A stretch of DNA of 64,000 bases from Calonectria ilicicola. Taxonomy: Eukaryota; Ascomycota; Sordariomycetes; Hypocreales; Nectriaceae. This document shows, in pieces, positions 11,889 through 23,491 of this stretch (position 1 is the first letter of the stretch; every line of letters begins with the position of its first letter). The position numbers and the translations under genes are program-made. The notes under the pieces are model-generated. The model did not search any database. It saw only the letters and a program-made list of their open reading frames with translations, and was not told where the DNA came from. The DNA is taken from assembly GCA_020809705.1 (NCBI GenBank), contig CP085827.1, positions 5,704,001-5,768,000 on the forward strand, in the 5' to 3' direction.

Positions 11889-13359
11889 TTAAATAACATA
11901 AAAAGCAATCGCGGCGAATGCGATCCAGTAGTGCCACGATGAATAGCCTAGCACGTGGACGGCAAAAGAGTCGGTGACATTTGCGCAACTATAGTCGTCT
12001 GGCAAAACTCCCCTCTGCTGGAGCTCGCTAAAAGGCGTGCAGTTAAAGGCCACCTCTTGCTGAGAGTTGGGGGTGACTGTGAATTCGTCCGTCACTTTTT
12101 GGGTGTTGTTTCCGTTGGCGTGGTTCTCCATGAAGGTGTCACTACGAAATAGCAAAGCATGTCAGTCACAAGTAATCCAGAAAATCGCTACAAGTTGAAG
12201 ACTCACAAGAAACTGTTGGAAACATTGACGCCAGTGATCCGGATTGTGGCAATGTTCTTTTCTGGCCAGTACCAAATCTGATCATCATTGAGGTACTGGG
12301 AGCTCAGGTTCAGGTTGTCACAGTTGGTGATTTGAAGATCGAAATCCTCCCAGTTGACAGCGTCTTTGGATACCGTGATGCTCTCCAGGGCGTCGTTGCC
12401 GTCAATCCTCATGTTTGTCAGCTGGTCAAAGGGAAGCTCAAGATTCTTCAGCGACTCGTCCGACTCTAGAACAAAGCTTCCGACGGTCAAGTTCTTGACC
12501 GAGCTGTGGCGCTGCAGCGCTGTGATATTGTCCTTAAATACTATACTCTCAATGTCCATGGAGGTTGACCTTGATGTGCCCAGAGTAACATTGATGCCAT
12601 CACCCGTGACCCAAAGTTCTGGCACCTTTGCCCAGCCAAAGTTCAATTCCTTGACGTTAGGAAGATAGAGGCTGCTAATTGTGACCCGGGCCTGGTCGGC
12701 GGAACCATTGGCGACAATTGGGTAGCTAAAGAAGCTGTCAACCGACTTAACAGCGGCGGCTGAGAACGTGACGCTGCCATATTTGTTCTCTCCTGTGAAG
12801 CCCTGCAGCCCGTTGTGTTCCAGTGTGGTCAGGTTTCCGGCCTCAATGATGAAGTATCCCAGGTTCGCGAGATTTGTAATATCCAGCGTCTTGAGCTGAT
12901 GGAGGCGTTTGAGTGAGACGGAACCTTGGACCCAGCTAAGGTTCGGGAACTCAAGCTTCTCAAGCCCTTGAAAGTACCAAAATGTGATACCGCCGCCAAC
13001 TCTGGTGAGCGTGGAGCTGGAGATGGTGAAGGACTTTGGGATCTCGCAGTCGTCCCAGCTTTCTTCGCAACCGGAGTGGGTAATGTCACCCTCCACCTCT
13101 TGGACGCCGTCGAGGTTGATGGTCTCGTTCACGCCCTTTGCAAAAGTCAAGGAGCCGCTGATGGTGGTGCAGCCGCTGCGCACCTCGGCAGCGTCACTGG
13201 CGTCTGCAATGGTGACGTTCGTGCAGTCAATGGCACGAGCAACGCCTGAAGATCAGTAAGCATGCGCGTGGTTCGTTGCCGATCGACAGTTCACCAATAC
13301 CCACCCAGGAACAACACAAGGAGCCACAGGGCTTCACAAACGCGTCTTATTCCCGCCAT
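11889..13359 (-). CDS. Ecm33/Sps2-family cell-wall protein
   Basis: Three exons, 13359-13305, 13245-12207 and 12141-11889, with introns of 59 and 65 nt; 448 aa. A signal peptide (WLLVLFLGVARA) leads into a receptor-L-domain-like fold typical of Ecm33: alternating short strands with cysteines (CTNVTIADASDA, SGCTTISGSL), repeated LEKLEFPNL/LKTLDITNL units, and many N-glycosylation sequons. The protein ends in a hydrophobic tail (WHYWIAFAAIAFYVI), consistent with a GPI-attachment signal, but the usual long Ser/Thr/Gly-rich stalk before that tail is missing. Ecm33 proteins are GPI-anchored and needed for normal wall organisation. The start ATG places the signal sequence at residue 1, and exon 1 encodes almost only the signal peptide. 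Function is inferred from the family. Confidence 0.75.
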
Positions 13360-14770
13360 GCTGAGCTGGGCGGGTGGAGTAGATTGCGGCGGCGACTTGG
13401 CGGAGGGTGAAGGTTTTGTAATTATTCTCCGCGTAAATACAGGGTGCCGGAGCGAGAACGATTAAAAGAGCGGGAATCAAAGAGAGGAAGAGAGAGAAAA
13501 TAAACGGGATCCGCTCCGGGGAAAATATGGGCTCGCCAGTGGGAAAAATTGCCATGGCAGCAAGGGTTGCGATGTCCTGTTGGTGACTCCTTGGCAGACT
13601 TGCGGACGGGATGCATGCCCGCCCACGTTACCTTGCGTCAAACATTTGCGAGATATTGACCGCCCTGCATGGGCTTGGCAGGCACCGCAGCGTGCTACTG
13701 TCCGTTGATTATCGTCTCGTGTGCTTTCTTTTTCAACATCTGTTATGCGCCGAGAACTGCCCTTCAGCTGGCTAGACGAGTCCGACAGCGCATCGAGGCC
13801 GGAAATACGGGCTCCATCATCTGATGTGATTCAAGGGTGGCCCTAAACAATTTCCCTACCCCGGCCGAGTGCGACCCTCAGAGAGTGATCACTTCCATGG
13901 GCTTGCTGCGGGAACAACAAGCATCGGGAGCTTCTCCCCGGGCGGCCATTGTTATTCGTGCAACCGGCCATAGCCTATACGGTAACCCTACGGGGCTGGG
14001 ACCCTCTATAACCACTTCCTCCGGAATCCTTGCCCAACATGGTTTCGGTTATCTCCCAGCTATTGCAGGGGTGCTGTCGCGCTGATAGGGACCTCTGTCC
14101 GCGCACCTCGTATTCAGAGCCATCTTTTTCGCAACTTGCATGAGACTTTGCCTGGTACAGACAAGTCTGCAGTCCAAATCTCGACTTGATCTGCACTCGG
14201 CTCAACCGAACCAAGCTTTTCGTTGCTTGGCATTGTCAAGCAAGAGACAACAGCAACGACACGATGCAAGTTTAAGTGGCAGCAATCTTAACTTGTGTGG
14301 CTTGTTTTTATCACTTGAAATCTGTGAGCAGGAAAAGGTATCAAACATTGTTCAATTTCATTAATCAGACGCCTTCATTCATCTGCATTATGCACCCATA
14401 ACCCTATGCCTGCGATATTTGTCGCTTCATGCATGCGCCGAAGAAAAAGAAAAGAAGAGAAAATAATCATACGCAGGGTGCGTCGCGTCCAGTGTCTCAA
14501 CTAGATTGCGAAGGCACCTTTTAGTCACGTTGCATTTCGTCCGCGCCATCATCAATCTTGAAAATGCCAAGAAAAAAAAAACACCAAAAGTTTGCAAGAA
14601 TTTGCCACCTTCCATCCCTCCCTAAACGCCGTCTAGAAATGTGAAAACGTATCTGTACATCCTGTTCAGCCTTGCGTATGCTTGAACAGTGATCTTAATT
14701 ATATAGACCCGCTGTGAAGCGTTCCGAATGATGGGTAGGATGCGTTATAGTACTGTCGTCCCTTCGTCAT
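13360..14770. other. Intergenic, upstream of Ecm33-like gene
   Basis: This stretch separates the start of the Ecm33-like gene from the stop of the KDM4 gene; both run leftward. It should hold the Ecm33-like promoter and KDM4 3' UTR. No gene is seen. Confidence 0.55.
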
Positions 14771-17700
14771 TTACATAGGCCCGCCCCGTTGGGACACCTT
14801 GCGAAGATTCTGCATCAATCTTTCAACAAACTCCATGGATTCGCCTCCAGGAACGTCTGGAAACCCATGCGGCTCAACCTTCTCGCTGCTTGTATTGATA
14901 CCACTAGTCTGAGGTTTGGGTATTGTTGCTGGAAGGGGGTTCTGCCCCTCAATTGCTGAGCTAGTTGGTGCGGCAGGGATATATCCAAAAGCTGGTATTG
15001 AATCAGACCCATGGGGCGGCTGAGTCTGTCCAGCCACGGCTGGAGGTGGGTCTCTAGAGGCCTGCGAAACTGCTCCTGACAGATGTGGAATGGGAACAGA
15101 CGTCGTTGGCACTTCCGCAGCTCCACCGGGAGGATAGTTCCCAGGAGATATGGCAGTTTGTGTCTGTCCTGCATGTGGAGTCTGATTTATTTTAGGTTCA
15201 ATCAAGCTGGACGGGTGAGTCTGAGATGAAACTCCATCTGTCGTCAAGCCAGGTGCACTTGGCGCTGATGTGATAGCGGCCAAGAAGTTAGCTGGCAATG
15301 GTACTGGTGATTCTTTCGGGGGAATCTAATTTGGGATATTAGCATTGTTGCTCTGTGCCAGCAATGAATGAATTCCAACCTTGTACGATTTTTGTACTTG
15401 TGGCTGCGCCTGAGCTTGTAACTGTGCCTGGTCCTGTGGCTTTGACTGTGCCTGTGCCTGAACTTGAGTCTGCACCGAAGATGACATTGGATTAGTAATG
15501 GCGGGGTGGGTTTGTTGTGTTGGTTGGCGTGGAGGTTGAGGAGTCACAACCCATTGTGCCTTCGTTTCAGGCCCTTGTTGTTGTGAGTGAGGCGTGATAG
15601 GCGCAACTGGTGGAGCCGACGCGGCAGTTGTGGCGGCTGCCGGCATTGGCGACGATGATGAACTGGGTCGCGGGGGCTGGGTGAAAGAATTCGATTGGTA
15701 CGGGGAAACGTGGGCAGCTGGCGGTTGAGCATGCGCCCTTGGCATAGGGCCAGGGTTGTAATTTGGCGTTTGAGTTGACTGGGTTTTCGCGCCATGGTTT
15801 AGGTGAGGTGGACCAGTCGCTAGACCGGCTCGCCGCAGTAGTTCGTGTTGATTATTCATGAGATGAGCTCTCAAATTGCCTTCATATCCATTGGTAAACC
15901 CGCCCCAAGGAGAGTATGGGGTACGGTATTTCCCAGAATCCCTAATAGTACGTTAGCAAATTTCTGCACTTACAGAAACCATCGCAAACATACCTGTTAT
16001 AGTTCACTTGGAAAAATTGGTATTTCTGATAGATTGACGAATGAACCTGCCATGATCCTTTTACTTGAGATCGAGACTGCACTCGAGTAGGTTGTTGAGG
16101 GCCGGTTGGCGAGGCCGAGTGGGCATTTGTGCGAACGGGTGGGTTGGTAAGAGTAGCTGGTGTTGACCACTGGTTTTGCTGTGGCCTTATTGGAGCCGAA
16201 CCTGGGGCAGTGGGCACTGAAGCAGCTGACGCTCTCGCTTCCTGCATCTGCATATATGTCTGTGGCGTCTTGACATCAAACCTTTGTGTAGCGAACATGC
16301 CGGCATTTTGGTGAACCTGGTTCGGCGCATGCGGTTGTTGTCGATACTGTTGAACTTGAGGATGAATTTGACGATGACCTTGGTGCTGCTGAACCTGATG
16401 CTGAGCTTGATGTTGAGCTTGGTGATGAACTTGATGTTGAACTTGCTGGTGAGCATATAGTTGAGCCTGTTGGTGAATTTGTCGATGAACTTGTTGGGCA
16501 GCTGGGGTTGATGGCGTGAATCGTTGAGCGGCAAACATGCCTGCGCCGGCAAAGTTGGGCTCCACGGGCTTCCTTGGCTTGTATACATAGGGCTTTTCGG
16601 GGCGGGCTGAAGCCGAGGTCACAGGCAACCCAACAGTAGGTGCATATGAGTGAGAGTATGAGCCGGTAGGCATATAAGGCGGCTGTTGCACGCGTGGTGG
16701 AGGGGCAGGCTTCGGAGGTTTCGGTATTGTGTCCAAGAAGTTTCCCTTCGGATTGTGGCGTGGATTTGAGGGGTCTTCCGTATACTGGGCCCTAAGTTCC
16801 GTTGATGTCTTCCCCAAGTAATACCAGATCTGATCAGTCTTTGCAAAGTCAACCTTGACTTGGTTCTTGTTGCCAACTTTCTCCATGTGGAATTCTGCCC
16901 AGGTGTAGCCGTCCGCAAAAATATCATCTTTTCTTGGCGTGTCATCCTGCTTCTGCTTGGCCTTGAGCTCATCTTTGGCTTTACGTGATGTGGGCATGGG
17001 AAGGGCATTTGCGGATGCCTTGGGGAGACGATAGTCGGCGGAGTCTGGCAGCAGAAGCCACTTCCACTCCACTTCCACCCGGTCACTACTTCAAGTTAGT
17101 TGCGGCAACAAATCAAAAATCAACAAGTATACTACATACCCGCTTGGTAGAATGTCTAATAGTAGGGTTTGATCTTCAGGGCGATTCTCAACCACGCAGC
17201 CAGCAAATATATCCCCTTTGAGGTATTGCATCTGGCATATTTCGCCCTTTGTTAAAGCGGCAGCAGCCGAGCGAATTCGCGCGTTAGCCTCCAAGCTGTC
17301 AGCATCAAACTTCCTGTCGCGCTTGGTGCGGTGAAATCGGCAGCTGAATTCGAACGCTTGCTCCTTATACTCAGTGCCATCTTCCCCAAAAACAGGAACA
17401 TCTTGATCCTCGACAAACACGCCTGCTGCAGCCGCGCATGTCGCGTGGTACGCTCTTGTACACTTTTTCTGCGAGCACTGAAAACAAGCTCCACGTTTTG
17501 ATCGACAGAACATGCACTTGAGTCCGAGACGGTCTGGGTGAATATTGGCTGCATTTGAAACCACCTCTTTGCCATCGACCAGGTCGATGTATGTCTCTGG
17601 GAGGTACAATGCACAGAGCCGGTGAGCTTTCCGTCCGTCGTCCGTTGGGAGAAATTCCGATATTGGAAACTCGTTCGGGCACAAGCAGCAAGGCGGTTCG

Positions 17701-19669
17701 GCCTTGGTTTTGATCCGGAGCTTAATCTTCTTGACTTTGCCCCCCTTGTCGCCAGGCCCGCGCTTTCGTTTGCCAGCAACCTCTTTAAATTTCACCCCAA
17801 GGCCGGTTGGTGGAGTTGGCAGTCCGGAAAGATCATCCTCCTCCTCTTCTTCATCCTCAGTTTCCTCATATTCCGTCTCCTCACCTCGCAATTTGCGCTC
17901 AATCTCATAGACGTTAACCCATACACTGTCTTGCGCCTGGGCACACTCGCATTTCTTCGCAATTTTTCCCATATCAAGCCACGAGTCAAGTGCGAAATTG
18001 ACAGCCTCTGCGCAGTTATATCCCAAGTTATAACCTGAGTGGTAGCCGTAGGGATATGTCACGACGAATTCACCTGGATAAGAAAGACATTTGTTGACTT
18101 TGATGCCATAATGCGACAGCAGGTGCTGGGGTGATATAAGGAAAGCCTTGTGTCGGAGAAATTGGTCACAGGCCTTTGCATCTTGAGGCCAGATGCTTTT
18201 CATTGCTGCTTCGAATCTGCGAGCATCGGCTTGGGAGATGCTGTACCATTGCTTGGGCGCGCCAAAATGCAAATAGTTGATACTATACAAATCGACGTCC
18301 TCAAGATGCCAGGCAAAAGTGGCTTTCCACATTCCCAAGTACAAATAAGCCGTGTTAACGCCAGGAACTTTGGTGCCTAGAACATCCAGCAGGTTAGGAA
18401 GCTTGTTCAGGTTCCAAAGCTCCGTAGATTCTTCAAACAAAGTTCCCATCAAATCAGCACCGTACAGAGGGGGGGCATAGGTCAATGTCTTCCAATATAC
18501 CCTTTCAAGCTCCTCGCAGCGCTCCGGGGTGAAATCCGAAATGTCCATCCGATAATCCCAATCCTTGAACGCAGCTTCGTCAATCATGGCGGATCCTTCG
18601 CGTCGGCTATGCTTGCGTCGTGCTGAAACCGATTGAGTTTTGGGCTTGGCAGGTCTAACGACTCCCATTCGACCAACAGTGGGTGCATCATCATCATCCT
18701 CATCGACAGGTTCGCCCAGCTCTTTCTCGATAGATTCGACGGGTTTATCCGCTTCCTTGGCGCCTTGTTTCGGAGAGACTGGAGTCATGGGCCTGTCCTC
18801 TGCTTCTTGCTCATCCTGTTCTTTGTCCGTCTGCTTCGTCTTTGCGGGACGTCCTCTGCCACGTTTTTTTGTGGTAGGAGGGTTCGCAGGCTTGGCTGCA
18901 GCAGCTCGAGATCGTGTAGGTCTGGTTTTCTCAGCATTGGCTCTTCGTTCACCTCTGCGAGCGGGAGGCTGGTGTTCGCTCTGGTCGCATAGTTGTCGCC
19001 ATTGGGGGAGGTTGTAAGATCGGCCATGGAGGATATTTACTTGTCGATAAGTACCACTGGAGCCCATGATATCTTGCTTGATAGGCTCTCTGACCTTGAT
19101 CCGTTTGACGAGTTCGTCGAGCGAAGGAAGTGACTCTTTCCACTCCTCGGGGGGTATGATTTTGATAATTCCAGATTTCATGCCATAACTATCGACCGCC
19201 TCCATCTAGAATCTTATATGTTAGCACAAAAAAAGAAAGGAAAAGGCTGCTGCAGGGAATAATCGAGCGAACGTACGAATCGTTTAAAGTCTTTGAACTG
19301 GTGCATGGTCGGCTTAAAGACGGGTACGGTGCCGGACCAGTGGTCGGGGAGCACCTCTCCGATGTCATCCTTGTCGGCTTCGCTGGGCGGCGCTGGCATA
19401 GGTGCATCGCTCAGGATGGGTTCCTCGTCGAGGTCGCTCAGCTCTGAATCGGAGCCATCCGACTTGACATTATTGTTGCTGTCGGGAGGCGAGTGGAGGA
19501 AACCGGTCTGCGCCTGGCCCTCGGTCTTGACCTTGGGCTTTGTCGGTGGCAGAGACTGTTCCTGTGCTGAGACGTCGACCGGGGCGCGGTAGGGCGCGGC
19601 AGTGATGGTGTCGTTGGCGGGAGGCAGAGAAGCGACGCCAGGACCGGCGGCGTCGGTCGAAGTCGACAT
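14771..19669 (-). CDS. kdm4: KDM4-type JmjN/JmjC/PHD histone lysine demethylase
   Basis: Five exons: 19669-19277, 19205-17140, 17088-15994, 15941-15380 and 15325-14771. The introns are 71, 51, 52 and 54 nt; 1556 aa. Order: acidic N-terminus; JmjN (VPVFKPTMHQFKDFKRF, about 115-160), split by intron 1; a basic AT-hook-like linker (KKRGRGRPAK); JmjC (about 360-545) with the iron ligands H431-x-E433 (AWHLED) and H520 (GYHSGYN); an acidic stretch; a Cys/His-rich PHD plus extended PHD (CCLCPNEF to CRFHRTKRD, about 636-755); and a long Gln/His/Pro-rich tail. KDM4 enzymes are nuclear Fe(II)/2-oxoglutarate dioxygenases that remove methyl groups from H3K9/H3K36; fungal relatives include Aspergillus KdmA. 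The catalytic triad is intact, so activity is likely. The exact histone mark cannot be read from sequence. Confidence 0.9.
16330..16500 (-). repeat. Gln/His-rich low-complexity tract in KDM4 tail
   Basis: Degenerate CAx/CTT-type triplets encode a Gln/His/Val tract (blocks such as QVHHQAQHQAQHQVQQHQ). Two near-identical motifs flank it, GMFAAQRFTP on the N-terminal side and GMFATQRFDV on the C-terminal side, suggesting the tract grew inside a duplicated unit. Confidence 0.7.
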
Positions 19670-21785
19670 TGAGGGCGATCACGTCGCGGTTTGCGACGGT
19701 GCCATTGAGGCAAGAACTGCCGTGGGTGGAGGGCTGGTCGCTGCGGCAAATGATAGTCGGTCGGCGTTCGTATGCAGGGGCGTTGCGTCGGCGGGATTGG
19801 AGTGGGCGGCGCTTTGCGAGGGCAAGGTGAAGGCGGACCAAGATCAAGATCTAGAGCGTCGCTAAGTTGTGGGCAGAGAGTTGAGGACCCAGGTGATGCG
19901 GAGAGATTGTTTCGCTGTAGGGGGGGTGCCCGCTGTACGTGGCAGTCTCGAGCGCGGTATCCTTTGTGTGTTGGGCCTGCAAAAAGCTACTTGCGGGATA
20001 CGCTAAGGTGCCCGTGGCTTACAGGGCCTGCAAACCAACGCTGGGGCGCTTTCCCTGGTGCGTCGCCCTAAATGGCAAAAGGGTGAGGTCAGTGGTTCGA
20101 TTTTCGGGCGGTTCCACTGCTACTTGGAGGGTACAGGTGCGTCAGTGGCGGCAAGAGGGCCCGCAAGGTACCATCAGAGGTACTGCGAGTACTGTCAGAG
20201 GTACCGTCGGCGCTGTCAACTGGTCAATCAGTCGTCGTCCCTGGCCGCCATCTGGATTGCACCGAGTCCGTCATGCAAATGTTTCTCGGGCGGAATCCAA
20301 GACAAAGAATTGGATTCGTGCCGCTAAACCTCGTGCGACACAAAGCGAAAAAAACAGCCTCGCCTCCACCCATGCGTCCGCGCGCCAGCCCCAGGGTTTC
20401 CTCCTCATTTATGCCCATTGATCTGTGCTTGTTTGCTTGCTTCTTGCCTGAGGCAGAATCTCACCCAGTCGTGCTCCGCATCTCGGAGCCTACTCACAGG
20501 GATTGTCGGCTTTTGGCTTATCCAGAGAAACAAGCCCCTGGTTGTGCACATGCACGCAGATCTGATCGATAAGATATTTCATCCAAGGCTGAGCTGACGT
20601 ATCCCCGCCACCAGTGACAGCTGCTAAGATCATCAGGTGTCATGCCTTCGGGTGCTCTGGACCTGCGGATATGAGATCTCCCTCATGTTGTAATTAATTG
20701 CGTGCGTCTCCATCACAGACAAAGTGCCATTGTCCCCAACACGACACCTCATCATTAAACTGGCCTTTCCTCCCGAATCTCCCTAAACCTTAGCCGCTAA
20801 GACATGATTCAGGGCAGTCCGCAACCGACATTTAATATACAATATGATCCTTGAAGGATGGTGCCCCTTCCGCGTTTCCCCGCTATTCCTCAGCTGCCGG
20901 GTAAATAAAGAAATATTACACAAATAAAATAAAATAAATAAGAAAAATAATTTAAATATGATTTTTATCTATTCTTTCATTATATATTTATCTACTCATT
21001 TCTTTTTAGCAATCAAACCGATGTTTAGAGTCCTTGCGTTTTGTGGTGCCGCCTGAGGTAAAAGACATTACAGGGCGCATTTGTCCTCCGTCAGCCCTAC
21101 GCCAGGATTGATTACCGTTGCACTCAATCGCGACTTGGTCACCTAGATGCTGGTGCACCTCAACTTTTTTATGGTCATCGATTGAGACTGAACCCAAGCA
21201 CGGGCTTGGAGTTTATAAATAGGAGATACATGCCAATGGTCGACATGTTGAAAAGCAAACAAGGGGTAGGCTCCCAGTATCTAAGATTGGAACTTCACTG
21301 CTCAATGGCCCTCATTAATTTCTCAGTAGAGGTCAGGTTCCCGGTAGCGCATTGAGTTTTGCAACAATACTGCCGACCTTGTCATGAGTAAGCCCACTGG
21401 AAGTGGGACGTCGATCACTAGGCTTTGGAACACCGCTATCAGCTACGATAGCCTTCCGTGTCATTTTTATAATTGTTCCATTGTTGAACAGTCCAGCGGC
21501 AGAAAACAAGGCTTCCGGATTCATAATGCTCATTGTTCCTCAGCATTTATTTTCGTCCTCAGGTGCACTAGATAACGGGTTCAGGAACAGTGGTCATTGA
21601 CAAAGAAAAATCTGTTGATTGCAAACTGTGATGTCATCGCCGTCTCATCTGGTTTTCCGTGGTAAACGCCATCTATTCCTCCCATACTCCACTTTCAAGG
21701 TACCATACATGTATCAACATACTCATAATCCCACGCTCGCTGAATAAAATACATAAAAGAATAGAAGAAAAAAAAATCCACAAGA
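19670..21785. other. Intergenic, KDM4 promoter side, AT-rich block
   Basis: Two kilobases upstream of KDM4. A GC-rich proximal part includes clustered GGTAC repeats near 20167-20205. A very AT-rich block of about 100 bp (about 20905-21005) follows. No convincing gene. Confidence 0.55.
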
Positions 21786-23491
21786 CTACCTCACCTCCTT
21801 GCTATCCAATTCTACTGGGCTGTAATACGACTTTGCCTCAAGCTCTGAAGGGTATCTCTGTATTGGAGTAAAGAGGGAGCTGGGCGAATGAGGACATGAA
21901 TCGAGTTCCGACGGCCGATGCGTTAGTGTAGTAAATGCCGAGTTTGGTGAATGTGGAAATCTTCCGGCTGTCATCTCATGACCGGCAGGAGGATCTACCA
22001 CGCGGGCCTCGCTGGCGGGCTTTTGTTTCCGATTTCGTCGGTAAAGGAAGAAGGCCAAAATTCCGAGCGCACTCACGGCCGACACCGCGACAGGAACACC
22101 AATCTTTACAGCCAGGCCCACATCTTTGCTTGCACCAGACGTCGACCCCGACGTTGAATTCGTTGACTTGTCTTGAGTGCAAACTGTTGTAATATCGTCC
22201 TCGAGCGTTCCATTGCCGACCTGGGGGCTCAACCAGAATTTTTGTTTGTCAAAATCGACTTGCAAGTAGTTTAGGGAGAGGAAAACACCGCCCAGCACGG
22301 TGACATTAGCGCCAAGGTCAGTGTCCCCGGTTGTGACGGACGCCGCAATTCGGCTCGAGTTCAGCACCGCGTATTTGCCTTGGGAATTCGTGCCACGCTC
22401 ATGATTGATGAGCTCGTAATGAGGAATGACTGAATCGTAACCGTTGGCGAGGCGAATGGTTAAACTGCCAAGAAGAGAGTCGCGGTCTGCTGGGAAGACC
22501 CTTGGATCGTAGTCGGATCCGTCGGAATCAATGTGATTCCCTATCTCTTGGAACTTTTCAAACATCGCATCAGATAATATGAAAGAATTTTGAAGTGTGT
22601 CGATGCATGCCGCAAACTCGCCAGTATCTTCTGAGAGGAGTGAATGCTCGCCTTCGTCGTTGTTAAGAATAATATCCGAGACGAGCACTTGGAGTGGGCA
22701 GTTGGCTGCTGCTCCAGCTCCCCACATGTCGAACTCTGTCCTGTTCGTCTTATTATATCGGCCCTCGTTGATTCCACCAAAAATTATCTGTCCGTCACGA
22801 GGGTAGGATTCTGAGGTCGAGCCATAGTCAAGACCAAAGACAGTGCTCGGGGCGAGGTTATCCTTGACGAGTCTTTCGAGGGTGGAAGATGCAGGCCCAA
22901 GGGCCAGAGCACTCAAGTTGTCAGAGTCTTGGTTTGCCCACACTTCGATAGGATAGTTACTAATAACCGCCGCGCCATCGGTAAAGTTGGCGGTGTCGTA
23001 CCCGCGGAGCACGGTCGTGCTGCCATCGTCGGGCGAAGGGTCGGTTACTCTAGGTCAGGTCAGCCAGAGCAAAGGTACATATACAAGTGACTCCATACAC
23101 AACGTTCCAATCCTCATCATTTTGCACCTGCGAAAAGGTTCCCGATGTCGTAGAGTAGATACTCCCAGAGGCTCCTTGGCAACCAACGAGGTCGATGGTA
23201 TCATTTGACGGACAGTCGAGGATATTTCGCACGCGAGTATTGTTAAATATGGTTGAGATGCGTAGGCCTTGTGTTTGTTCTCCTAGAACAAGCTTGATGC
23301 CTCGGTTGGCTCCGATGCCATTCGGGAACGTGACATTCTGTTGGTTTGGTGAGCATGCAATCGTCGGTGAGATAGAAAATACAAACCCTGATGGGTAGCA
23401 CAAGAGGCTCAATGGAGCAATTGTTGGCCTTGGCGAGAGAGAGCAGTGTGCCCACTACAGCCAGACTAGTTAAGAAAGAAGGCAGCATCAT
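21786..23491 (-). CDS. Pepsin-like (A1 fold) membrane protein lacking catalytic Asp
   Basis: Three exons, 23491-23387, 23337-23099 and 23049-21786, with two 49-nt introns (phases 0 and 2); 535 aa. It has a signal peptide (SFLTSLAVVGTLLSLAKA), an ectodomain with the layout of fungal A1 aspartic proteases (VFGLDYGS, DGQIIFGGI, LGANVTVLGGVFLSLNYLQVDFDKQKFWLS), one membrane span (IGVPVAVSAVSALGILAFFLY) and a basic then Ser/Pro-rich tail. Active pepsins need two D-T/S-G motifs. Where the first belongs the sequence reads RISTIFNNTRVRN, and the second region reads EFAACIDTLQNSF; the only DTG (SEDTGEF) is not in a catalytic context. It is therefore best read as a non-peptidase homologue, possibly a wall-bound binding or sensor protein (inference). 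Confidence 0.8.
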
